From Lumnitzera littorea (taxonomy: Eukaryota > Streptophyta > Magnoliopsida > Myrtales > Combretaceae): a stretch of DNA of 64,000 bases. Location of the stretch: positions 16,453,235 through 16,517,234 of the forward strand of contig JAMXBB010000009.1 of assembly GCA_024138015.1 (NCBI GenBank), in the 5' to 3' direction. Shown piece by piece: positions 1 to 11,155 of this stretch (positions are counted from its first letter, which is position 1; every line of letters begins with the position of its first letter). The translations under genes and the position numbers were made by a program. The notes below the pieces were generated by a model. That model searched no databases, was not told where the DNA came from, and worked only from the letters and a program-made list of their open reading frames with translations.

Positions 1-646
1 TGTATGCTTTCTTACTTTGTCTTTTCTCTTACCGCTACACTGGTGTAATAAGGAAATCAAATTTTTGCTTTCATCAGCATTACAGAAGCAACAGTACAAT
101 CAGTGCAGCACTGAGATTCACCTGTAGAAGGAAGAAAATATCATTGACTTTTGTTACGCTTCTTAGAATTTTTCTTTTTTTTTTTTCTTTTCGAAAAACT
201 TCTATCTTATCATTCGCTTTCACATGTCCGACTCACGTCATCCTGCTCCTCCACTGGCCACCACTCATGTTTGTGATAACTAAAAATGAGCCACTTTTTA
301 ATCTTTGAAACCTGAATAAACCTCTATTTTATGCATTTGGTGTTCTACATTCCCATGTTAAGTTTCATATGTAAAACAGTCAATGGAAATAGCAATCAGA
401 CTCTCAAAACTATTGATCCTGTGGATTTAATAATGCAGTTATCTGTATAAAAATCTCATATTCTATGTAGTTTTGATTCTTTTCTTTTTCCCCTTCACAC
501 GCGTCACATACGTATTATCCACTAGGAATATGGAACATGGACTTCAGATTAAAAACGAACCATGTACCAGAATTAAATGTTGTACATTATAACTACAAAT
601 TATGCATTGGACCTATGGACTGTCTTGTGAATCTTATATGCTTAAT
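1..646. other. Intergenic, downstream of the aconitase remnant
   Basis: AT-rich sequence with no recognisable coding segment on either strand. It follows the stop codon of the minus-strand aconitase remnant and would contain its former 3' untranslated region. I saw no repeat or RNA gene. Confidence 0.5.
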
Positions 647-3600
647 TCATTGTGCAGCATGGATCAATTTCCTGATGACATATTGCAGAATACCTCCATG
701 ATCAAAATAAGCCAGCTCCACCTGCACGATTACAATAGCACTTAGCCTGATCTTAGACAAAATGCAAATGGTGATGATGGAAGCATGCGGATTATCTGGA
801 GTTACCTCTGTGTCAAACTGCAACGTACAAGTGAATGACTTGCCATAGTCTGTCTGCACTGGGACATCCTGGCAAGGTCTGATTTCTTTCACACTGTTTG
901 GAAGTTCTATAGTGTACCGTTCCTGTCCAGTCAATCCTAGAGTTTCAGCATCTTCTCCAGGCTTGAAACACACTGGAATAATGCCCATGCCCACCAAATT
1001 ACTACGGTGTATCCGCTCAAAACTTTTTGCTATTACTGCTTTTACACCCTGAATTTATTCTTTGTTAGTGTACTAGACTGAGGGAAATGAAACCACCGAA
1101 AAGAACAGCGTTGTTTTAATCACAATTTATTCTTTGTTACTGGTACAACAATGCCATCAATTGTGATTAAAAAACCCGAAATCTCGCAGCCCAAAACAGA
1201 TAACAATATGATTTACACCTCTTTTCCAAATATTTTGTAACTACTCTAGAACCCGGAGCAAGACTTGTCTTTATCCATGGTTTAACCTGACATAAAATTT
1301 TAATCAACTCAAGGCATCCAATACATTAATAAAAATACAAGACATTGGTTATTTTCTTTAAACATGATATATTTGCAAGCCAAATGAAGACAGAAGAGGC
1401 AATAGGAAGTTCAAAGGTAGGAAGAAAAAACATATTCAACATTGTCCTAAATAGAAAACACATGCACTATGGAACAATCTATTGAAATAAATGCAAATTT
1501 CCACCTCCAGTCCCAGCTCACAAGCCTTCTTAAGGAGCAATCCAGCCCCAAGCATTATGCTCGGATGAGCTGTGCCTTCAGTCCTTCAAATTCAAATTCT
1601 ACTACCTTTGCTCTGGTCCTCTATTGGCTTGTTAAAACCCTGGGATATCATTACGATTGAAAGAAGAAAGTATCAGATATTTCTGGTTTGACTTTCAACT
1701 TTTACTTCACACTGCTTGCTTTGCTTTTAGTATTCTAAAACCTAAACTGCTTAAAAAAGGATCAAATCGGTTATGAAAATTTTCCTACCACACAAAGTAA
1801 TCAATTCATTAATGCAAAATCTCTACGGAACTAGTAGATTTATCTATCAGCAAAATGGTCTCACCTTAAATCCAACTTTACTGTTTAAGCATGCATGCCA
1901 ATCTGCCTTCATGTCTTTCAATGGAACTCGATCGTGAGGCTTCTATACAGTTTGGTGATTGTTCAAAAAGGAAAACATGTAATGACAGTTGATTAAAATA
2001 CATATTTTACCTCTTTGGCCCTGATACACAGGGCTCAACATCTCTAAGGTCTAATTCTAGGTAGGATGAGAACAATATCTCGTCTGGGGGCTGACTTCAT
2101 TCACAAAATTGTATTTTTGTCAGCAAATTTAAAACAAAAAATAATACAGAAACATGAAACCATGTGTACTTACATCATCGTAGTCTACAAACATGTTGTT
2201 GGCCCTCAAGTAGGATTCAATCATTGCAACCCACACGGGTTGTCCTATATGTTATATAAGGAAAAGATTGCTCATCTCAATGGACGTGAAAATCTGCTGA
2301 TAATTTACCGTTTCATCGCTTTTTCCAACCATCTTCAGATACTGCAAGTGATAATAGAGGTGGTACCCCAACCAATATGGACAATGGACAAGTTAACAGT
2401 CTCCTGATCGGGAACATATAATAGAAGTTTCTTATTATCTGGCCAGGCATTGCAGCTTCGGCTTCTATCCCACCAACTCCCCAACCAGCAACTCCAAGTC
2501 CATCAGTCATTGTTGTGTGTGAATCAGTTCCTACTACACCATCGGGGTAAAGCATCCCATCTCTATTGAACACAACTCTACCAAGGTATTCTAAGTTTAC
2601 CTGTGCAGTATACTTTCAAGATTGAGCTTATTGAATGCAAGTTTGTGTTTACTAGATTCTCCAACACCGCACAATAACTCCTTTTGCTATGCAGTTTATG
2701 GCATTACCTGGTGGACAATTCCTGATCCTGGAGGAACAACGAGCATGTTATGGAAAGCTGTGGATCCCCACCTGAGAAAGCCAAATCTTTCTCTGTTCTG
2801 CTGCATTTCGATTTCCATATTAGCTTGAACCGCATTTTCTGATCTTGCCACATCAACCTGAACCAAATGATCAATAATGAGCTCTACAGGACTCTGCATG
2901 TATGGAATTGTATATTAAAATGATGAAGACTTCCAACAGAAAACAACAGCATCGCTCTTGGAATATGATGAAGGTTCCATAATTTTGGGCTGCTAATTTC
3001 TAACACCAAAAGTTTGACTTCTTGAGATTCCACCTCCATGTTCCAGAGCCAGGCAGAAATTTTACATGCTTATGTTAGTCATGTCAACTAGTTTTGGATG
3101 ATTGCATAGTTGCTTGATTCAAGCATTAGGACGTTTTGCAATTCTTTATCTTTTGCATAGTAAACTATACTTGAGGGAAATTATTGTTGTATGGTAGCTT
3201 GACAATGTGTTGGGTTTAACTGATAAACCATATGAAACATTCATAGGTCATTTTATATGTTAGTTTCTACATTGTCTCCTAAAAAATTCTGGATATTCTT
3301 ATATACTTGTTTGGCCTTTATAATCTAATTGAGTTTGGGGTTTTCACATGGTCTCAAAGCTAGTTTTCATTATGATCAGCATTGTTATTGCATATATAGT
3401 GTGCTTAAATAAATGTTTCAATCTTCCACTTTATAAGTTAGTTTTCAGGGCAGAATTGGCTTTCTCATAGACTAACTTTTCCTTACCAACTCCAGATTAA
3501 CATATTTTGTTGTAGTTCAATTACTTGATGGAGGTAAAATAATTTCAACCTATGTATTCTTATAAAACACGATTAATCATGATCCATCATATTCGCTTAT

Positions 3601-4949
3601 CTCAGTGGACCAAAGAGTAGACAATTGTCTAGATTTAATTTCAAGACTTTCTTAGTTATGTGAAAAAATAAATTTACCACTAATCATGAATCTTGATCCT
3701 TAAATTTGAGGGCTTTGCAATCACGGTGCATTTGCAAGGTTTGGCCAGACTCCTAGGACTGTTAAGACTACACCATTGTGCACGATACCATCACATGCCA
3801 AGTTGCATTTACCAAAAGTTCTTTCGTGGCTTTTCTAAATAGTGACTAATCAACCAAAATTAGCATGTAAAAGTCCCAAATATAAGGGTAAAACCAATCA
3901 TGAATAGCTAACCAGTGGGTTAATTTTATCTGGATCTCCTCCAAGGCTCTTTATGGCATTGTGCATGCAAGCAAGGTCGATTATTGCGGGAACTCCAGTT
4001 GAATCAAGAGATTGTATTCACAAACTTTGTATAACCAAAGTACATGAATTGCAACATGAGCAATAGTTAAGTTACTATCAAAATTCAGGGCTACCTGTAG
4101 CAGAAATCGAGCTGGCTTGAATGGGATCTCAACCTGCTTAGGAGATGTGTTTTCCCAATCAAGTATCTTTTCAACATCTTCACTTTTTATCTGGAACTCA
4201 TCACAGTTTCTAATTGCTGATTCTAGTAGGATCTTAATAGAGTAAGGCAATTTATCTGCAATACAAGAATTAATGATCTTAATAAGGCAATGTAATTTAC
4301 CCACATACAACACCAGTCACTAATTCTATGTTTAGGCCTGCATGTTTTGCATTTTAGTGTTTGAAACTACAAGTTTGTCTGTCTTATTCACCAACTTTTG
4401 AAATCATCAACTCTGTGGAAACATAATATTTGCTAACATGGGCCACTGTAAGCATATAGGAAATGCTACTTATATTGAATAACCGAATAAATCATCATCA
4501 TAAAATAATGATATTCCTAGTTTTTTTTTTTTCTTTTTATCTATATGCTATTAGTATATTATACCAAAAAATAAAAAATAAAAAAATTCTGATGAACCAA
4601 TGACTTATAATGGTGCATTTGTTTGAGACATAATCTTTTTCCATTTTCTTATGAATTGTATGAGCTCGTTATCATTTATGAACAATAGAGATTCTTGATA
4701 AAGGCTGCATAAATAGTAAAAATTCTTGACAAAGACTGTATAAACAGTAGAGATTCCTAATAAAAGCTGCACGAATGTTTTATGAATCAAATAAAATTTA
4801 GATAAGGAAACATCAAACAAAAAGAAGTGAATTAATTAGAACCTGTTCGAGGGTCATTGATAGCAGGCAACGAGTAGCACTTTCCAAATTCACCTCCATC
4901 AGCCTTTTCAAGTGTCCTCGGTATTCTCTTGTATGGATTTTCACTAGCT
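647..4949 (-). pseudogene. Aconitate hydratase remnant (multi-exon, internally deleted)
   Basis: Aconitase interconverts citrate and isocitrate through a [4Fe-4S] cluster. On the minus strand the coding pieces run in family order: 4949-4843 (SENPYKRIPRTLEKADGGEF), 4255-4095 (LPYSIKILLESAIRNCDEF), 4005-3913 (GVPAIIDLACMHNAIKSLGG), 2893-2708 (WGSTAFHNMLVVPPGSGIVH), 2600-2309 (VVGTDSHTTMTDGLGVAGWG), about 2240-2176 (IESYLRANNMFVDY), 2066-2010, 1942-1868 (KPHDRVPLKDMKADWHACL), about 1580-1496, about 1290-1229 (VKPWIKTSLAPGS), 1050-750 (KAVIAKSFERIHRSNLVGMG) and 728-647, ending in a stop. Many junctions keep GT-AG sites, so this is a DNA-level copy and not a retrocopy. Breaks: within the 2600-2309 piece about 80 residues are lost between AMPGQ and QYLK; the third piece lacks an AG acceptor; both cluster-cysteine segments (family SCTNT and CTTCIGNSG) are absent; some 250 residues are missing between KYLEKR and GVKAVIAK. 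No initiator exon is evident. I infer a non-functional copy. Confidence 0.9.
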
Positions 4950-5125
4950 TCAGTCACAAACAAATAAGAAAATAAAATAAAAGTTAAATTGTACACGTAT
5001 AACACATTCATAATTCAATTAATACTAAGAAAACAAAATCACCATTATGTTAATTACCCATTAATTATTGTAATATCGAGATAGCAAAACAGTGAATAAG
5101 GATTGATTGAAGTTTTCAGTCTGTT

Positions 5126-5153
<28 letters not shown>
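5126..5153. repeat. (AG)n microsatellite
   Basis: Uninterrupted AG dinucleotide run of about 14 units, visible directly. Confidence 0.9.
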
Positions 5154-5156
<3 letters not shown>

Positions 5157-5330
5157 TGAAGACAACATGTTAGAGATTTTGATTTATAAGATGCATGCGG
5201 TTGATCTTGTCGTGTTCCAATAAATATTTAAGATGATCACTTGGAGGAGTGATTGACTATGTTGTTGTGCTATTGTACTTCGCCGTAAATAAGACACGAA
5301 GACAATACTAGAGTTCGTTCATATAATATT

Positions 5331-5364
5331 TATATATACATATATATATATATATATATTATAT
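5331..5364. repeat. (TA)n microsatellite
   Basis: Near-continuous TA dinucleotide run with one or two interruptions. Confidence 0.8.
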
Positions 5365-5563
5365 AGACACACATTTTTTGAATAATATAAAAAGATGGCG
5401 GGTTTAATATGCGTGCATGTCTATTCCAGGCAAATTCAATTCACGTGCATGCACATCAGCCGGGTCAAGCACGAGTCCGCAGTCCTAATGGGCTCTCCAT
5501 GGGCCACATCTATGGGCCTAGGATTAGGTGGGTCCTTGAATAAAAGCAAAATAAAATATCTTA

Positions 5564-6140
5564 TAAGGGTGGGTATGGTTTGATTCGGTATGGTTTGCCC
5601 TTTTTTATCGAACCGAATTTGATATAACAGTTTGGTTTTTTTTTTTTTTTAATAAGTTGAATCTAACTATATAGTTCAGTTAATAAATTTTTTAGATTTA
5701 ATTAAAATCGGTTCGGTTCGGTTCGGTTCAATTTGATCCACGGTTTGAACTGTTTGTGTCAAATTTTTACTAAATATTTTTATCTCTAATAAATATGAAA
5801 TTTCAAAAAGAATTTACTCAATTTAATCTTAATAATTGATGTAAAACTGAAATAAAAAATAATAAGATATGAAATATTTGATGAAATCTATGAAGATTGA
5901 TGGAAAAAAATATAAAAAAATACAAAATAATTGTATGATTTTTTTTTAATTTAACTAAACGAATCGATTCGGTTCAAAATAGCATAATTTGATTCGTTTT
6001 CCCAAATCAAATTGTGAACCATTCATATATAACTGAATTAAACCATAAATCAAATGGTTCGCAAAAAAAAAAAAAAAATCTATTTTTCAGTTTGGTTTAT
6101 GGTTCAATATACGGTTCGTGATTTTTTTTGCTTAGCCTTA
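5564..6140. mobile_element. hAT-like nonautonomous element, copy 1 (577 bp)
   Basis: The element starts TAAGGGTGGG and ends CTTAGCCTTA, whose reverse complement is TAAGGCTAAG, a short imperfect terminal inverted repeat. It is flanked by an 8-bp near-duplication, ATATCTTA (5556-5563) and ATATTTTA (6141-6148), which differ by one C/T change. An 8-bp target duplication and TAGGG-like ends are typical of hAT elements. The interior is rich in GGTTCGGTTT-type motifs near both ends and codes for nothing. A related longer copy lies at 34332-35186 in the same orientation. Confidence 0.75.
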
Positions 6141-6148
6141 ATATTTTA

Positions 6149-7341
6149 CTCTTTATATATCTTTTTGAAGGAGTGAGAGAATTTACATTCTTATTCTTTA
6201 TTTTGATAGGATAGATCCTACTATCTAACCCATTATTTCTATTTTTTAAAATCTAAATTGTTAAATTCATAAAGAACATAAATCAATAGTAAAATAAATA
6301 GCAAGATCGGTCCCTTAATAAATAAAGACGTGACTATAGAAAAATCACTATTGATTGTGCAATTCCTTATGAAGTTATCAAAATGTGAAATGGTCTACAA
6401 ACTACTAGAATACAAGTAAATAATGACTCATTCTATTCATACCATAGAGTTTGAGCTTTAGCTTGTTAGGTTGGGCCAATTAACCTTACCTTAATTCCCC
6501 AAGTAAAAACTTATGATAGTTGGTTGATAGTTGACTACCCTTTGTGTACATTGCTTGATAATAGTTACCAAGTAAGTACTTTTAGGAATGTAAACAAATC
6601 GAGCAATGGCTTTATAATATTAGGTTAAAGCTCAAACCCTTAAAATGGACTCGGCAATTCATAAGTACTTAAATTGGATTTTGCCTTTGATTAAGTATAG
6701 AATCTTATGTTGAAGCTCGATTGGATGTGACATTTAATAAGTTTTGGACTCGATTTGATAAAACCCATTTAGATATTTCTTTGTATAAATAGATGTTTTT
6801 GCTATTTAAGCTCAACTTATACTCAATTACAATTTTAGGTAGGGCTAAATGCTATAAAGCTCAAACTCTACTTAATTAACTATTTTAAGTAGCTTGAGTT
6901 ACACTCAAATTAGATCACAAGTAAGTTTTACTCGTTTACACTCTCGATTATAATTGTATAATTTTTTAATTATTCATTTTAACACTCTATTAGGGCTCAC
7001 AATTTCTAACCCAATATAATAACATAAATACCCGCATGACACGATCTCCAATATGATTAGAGAGAGAAACACGAGACATGATACGAAAGATATAACTATG
7101 AGATGAATAAAAATGGTGATATTATAAACTAATTATTTGTGATCACTATATAATATTATATAACTTTTGCATTAACACGAACTTCAAATGAAATGGAGCA
7201 CAAACATAAATTGCTGACGCAAATTACCACCTACTATGTGCTACTGAGTAAATTCAACATCAAATCGTTTTGGAACGGGCTATATTTAATTAAGAAAATA
7301 ACTTGGATTAAGCTCTTGGAAAATTTTCATAAAGTTTACAT
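6149..7341. other. Intergenic, AT-rich
   Basis: No gene recognised. It includes the candidate MITE at 6583-6948. Short open frames here show no family resemblance. Confidence 0.5.
6583..6948. mobile_element. Candidate MITE with GAxTGTAAAC ends
   Basis: The left end reads GGAATGTAAACAAATCGAG. The right end, reverse complemented, reads GAGAGTGTAAACGAGT, giving imperfect inverted termini about 350 bp apart. The interior repeats AAGCTCAAA-like and ACTCGA-like words and has no coding capacity. I could not confirm a target-site duplication, so the boundaries are approximate. Confidence 0.4.
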
Positions 7342-7555
7342 GGTTCGTTATGACTATGCGAGTCTACGTAAAGTCTTACCAAAATGGTATTGATCAATCA
7401 GTGATGACATGATTTTTTTAGTCTAATTGTTATTATTAAAAACAGACATTGTCCTTAATTTCCACGGAAACATAGTCCTTTGCTCTTATATTATATTGAC
7501 AAGCATATGATTTCCTTGTAATTTCGATGGGCGCTTACTGAAGAGCGAGTCAATA
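7342..7555. repeat. Dispersed direct repeat, copy 1
   Basis: About 215 bp that aligns in the same orientation with 10931-11155. Shared words include TTATGACTATGC, TACCAAAATGGTA, ACATGATTTTTT, ATTGTCCTTA and GGGCGCTTAC. The copies are clearly diverged. The two lie either side of the fold-back element at 7945-9465. No coding capacity is seen. Confidence 0.65.
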
Positions 7556-7911
7556 TAATTTCACCATCCTTTTGTCAAGAGTCAACATTATCCAACTTTC
7601 GTTGCAAATATCCATTTGAGCTTAAAACAATTACAATAATCGATCCTTTGATTGTTCCTTTTATAGCTCCGATATTGCTATTCATAATAATGGTCCATGT
7701 CAATACAATCAAGGTGTAATTCATCCTATTAAATTTACTCTCCATGGGATCAAACCCGAGTTAATGTCAAACATGAAGGATTTACAATAAAAACAATTTG
7801 GAAGATGTATATGTATATTCCAAAGTTGGGAGGACTAGATTGTTTAGTGGAGTTTTAATATTTTAATAGCATTTATCTTATGGTTTTCTAAATGTATGTA
7901 CAGTTATCGAA

Positions 7912-7942
<31 letters not shown>

Positions 7943-7944
7943 TT
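7556..7944. other. Intergenic spacer
   Basis: No gene or clear repeat except an (AT)n run near 7913-7935 just outside the left arm of the fold-back element. Confidence 0.5.
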
Positions 7945-9465
7945 TAAAAAGTAAAGGTATGGATTTAGGATTCAATCTTTTGCATATTTTTTTCTTCGGT
8001 CCGAAATATTTCCAAATTTTTATTTGAATCCTTAATATTCGCAAAAATTTTCAAAAAATTCTCCTTTAATTTTCCATTAATTATGACATTGGTACTTTCC
8101 GATGGATTCATAGGAAAAGTGTAACTTTAGGACTCAACTTTTTGTGTATTTTCTATTTGAGTCTTAAACATTTCAAACATTTTTTTATTAAAGATTTCAA
8201 CGTTTACAAAAATTTTTAAATAAGTCCCTTATTAGTTTGTTGTTAACTTTTTCATTAACTGTGATACTAGCACTTTCTAATTAGTCCACGTACTTTTATT
8301 AAATAATTAATATAATAAAATATTTAAGAAAATAAAAGTAATAATAAATAAAATAATAAAAATTTTGGAAAATTGAAAAGAAAAATGCAAAATCAAATAA
8401 TTAAGATATATATAATATAATAAATGTATATACATATATATTTATTATAATTTCAATAAAATGAATTTTTAAAAAATCAAGGAATAAATAAAAAAGCAAA
8501 AAGTTACTCTCTAACCTTAGAATGATTAAAACGGCTAAAAGGAAGCAAAAAGTTGTAGCCAATATATTAAAACGACTTGAATCAATCCACAACTAACTAT
8601 AAGTGGCACCTAACCCTTCGAGCATTTGCATAACCCCTTAAGGGGTGTATAGCTACCCATAGCCAAGTAGATTTTTTTTTTTTTCTTAAAAAGAGTGAAA
8701 TCCTATTTGTTTTTCCTCTTATTCCCCCTTCTTTTTTTTTTCCTTTAAATTCAAGGATATGTAGCTGCCTGCCCTCCTAATGGGGATTACGTGACCTACC
8801 TTAAGGAGTAGGCGATCACCCCTAGTTAGTGGTAGATTGATTCGATCAATTTTAGTGATTCATTACTTTTTTTTTTTTTGTCGTTCTAGTATGGGTGGTT
8901 GGATTTTTTTTAAGCTTTTTTTCTTTATTTAAAAAAATTATTTTATTGAAATTATAATAAATACACACACATATACATTTATTATTATATATGCATATAT
9001 CTTTATTATTTGATTTTTTATTTTTTATATTTTCTTAATTTTCGTTATAATTTATTATTGTTATTATTTTATTACTTTTTAAATTATTTTATCATAGTAA
9101 TTATTTAATAAAAAATATGTGAATTAATTAGAAAGTACCATGTACCATAGTTAACCAAAAAATTAACAACAAACTAATTGAAGATTTGTTCAAAAACTTT
9201 TACCAACGTTGAGGATTTAAATAGAAGTTTTGAAATATTTAGTACTCAAATAGAAAAGATGCAAAAGGTTGGCTCCTAATTTTATATTTTTCTCATAGAT
9301 AGATCAAAAAGTGTCACATGTCGTAGTTAATTAATGACAAACTAACAAAAAATTGTTTGAAAATTTTTGTAGACATTGAGGACACAAATAAAATTTTTTA
9401 AATATTTATGACTCAAATAGAAAATGTGTAAAAACTTGAATCCTAAATTTATATTTTTCCAAAAA
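7945..9465. mobile_element. Fold-back element, about 1.5 kb
   Basis: The left arm (about 7945-8510) is the approximate reverse complement of the right arm (about 8885-9465). For example, TTTAGGATTCAATCTTTTGC at the left end matches the reverse complement of the right end, and the ATTATAATTTCAATAAAAT word near 8450 is mirrored near 8945. Each arm contains two tandem copies of a unit of roughly 150 bp ('...GGACTCAA...TATTTGAGTC...AAAATTTTTAAA'), so the pattern is A-A'-spacer-A'-A reversed. Weaker symmetry continues inward (AATCAATC..ACTAACTA near 8585 and 8830). There is no transposase. This fits a nonautonomous fold-back DNA transposon; the family is not identified. Confidence 0.75.
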
Positions 9466-10930
9466 GAAAAATGCTCCACAAAACAGCAACCTATTGCTCT
9501 TTTCTTTCAAAATGTTATTTATCCTCGGACAAACTGATGTAAATTAAAAATAAAAGAAAAGAAGTGAATCAAGAACCCAAATTAATACTAGAGTGCACAT
9601 TTTATTTTTATTTTCTCAAAATATAAGCTAATTTAGTTACTGCGTAACCTAATGATGCATCGGACAATTTTATCATTAATAAAATCAAAATTTTAAGCAT
9701 AAAAATATAATTGAAAATTCTCTTTTTTCTTTTTCTTTTTTTTTTTTTCCCCGCGGTACTACCTTATAGTACGAAAGTTTGAAAACCCAAGGAGTCACTA
9801 TCCTTGTTATTTGTTAATATCTTCCTCTCGAGCCGTACCTAGTGGAGGTTAGGATTAGTTTGATTGCGGTATAAAAATTGGCAAAACGATGAAGAAATAT
9901 AATAGCATCGGTAGCCTACTACTCCATTGTATAATATGTTGTGGATTATTGGTACCCAGCATCGTAATAGTAGAATAATGAAAAAAATAAAAAAATAAAA
10001 AGATTGAAGATGATAAAGAGGTTTTTGGCTTGGTTGGAATAGCCAATTTCTTCAGCCTATTTCAAAGGAAAAGGCACATAAATATTTAGTTGAAACTTTC
10101 TTCCTTTTTTCTTTGATATTTTTGTGTATATAAAGTTACATCTTCTCATCTATTAGTATAACTAATTTTTCTGTACATTTCGACTACTATTACAATCATT
10201 AAAAATTACTATTGCAATTACTAAAAACTACTATTATAACTACTAAAATTACTATTTTCTATAAATTTTTATAATTATCTATTAATTATTTATATTTATA
10301 CTATTACTAAGTCTTACCTTTTTATGTTTTAAGTGGAGAAGTAAATGTGATATATATATATACACATACATACATATAACATTTTAGTTTCTAAAAATGG
10401 GAAAAGGACATAAAGCATCCTTTTAAGCATGATTTCAAACTTACTGAAAAAATTATATCTCGAGTTTTGACTTTATTATTGGATTTACAACTTGAGGTAA
10501 TACTGAATATGCTTGTTTACATTTGAAAAAATATCTATTTATATATTTATTTATTTATTCAATAAACTTACACCCGATTCTGTTAAAGTTGTTTGTACTT
10601 GTTATATAAAAAATTATATTTTCTACAACTAAAATTATATATATTTTTTTTGGTAAACCAATTAAAATTATATTGATATTTAAATTTGATTTTAACTCAA
10701 TTTATGAGTATACTTGATTGGCCTTACGAGTGGAGTCAAATAAGCTAGAACCAAACTTGAGAAATTACTCAAGTAGTTTGACCCAACCATGAGTAGATTA
10801 TAAGCTTTATTTGTTTTTACCCCAAGCACAAACTTTGGCACCTGTCTCCCGAAAAGAGCCAATAATAGAATTTGGAAAACTTAGATTAGACTTTTTAAAC
10901 TTTTTCATCGCCATAAATAGTTCATATTGT
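9466..10930. other. Intergenic, AT-rich
   Basis: No gene recognised on either strand. It has several poly-T and AT-rich tracts and a tetranucleotide-like stretch near 10537-10560. The part near 10690-10850 carries words similar to the 6.6-6.9 kb region, possibly an old related repeat. Confidence 0.45.
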
Positions 10931-11155
10931 TTGTTATGACTATGCAAATCTATGTTAAGTCATACCAAAATGGTAATGATCAATGGGTAATCACATGATT
11001 TTTTTGAGTCTAATGGTTATTGTTCATTCTCAGCCCTCCTTATTGTCCTTAGTTTCCAGGGAAACATGGACCTTTGCACCATATAATATTAATATGCAGA
11101 TTATCTCCCCATAATTTCAACGGGCGCTTACACAGAGGAGCAAGTTAGTATGCAT
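10931..11155. repeat. Dispersed direct repeat, copy 2
   Basis: Counterpart of 7342-7555 in the same orientation, diverged by substitutions and small indels. It is noncoding. Confidence 0.65.

Larger units (their letters stand above)
4950..5555. other. Intergenic with two simple repeats
   Basis: No gene seen. It contains an (AG)n run at about 5126-5153 and a (TA)-rich run at about 5331-5364. It lies upstream of the aconitase remnant, so it may include the old promoter, but no motif can be assigned safely. Confidence 0.5.

Noticed and set aside
2066..2407. Plus-strand open frame of 113 codons
   Set aside because: It is the antisense of aconitase exons on the minus strand; it has no features of its own.
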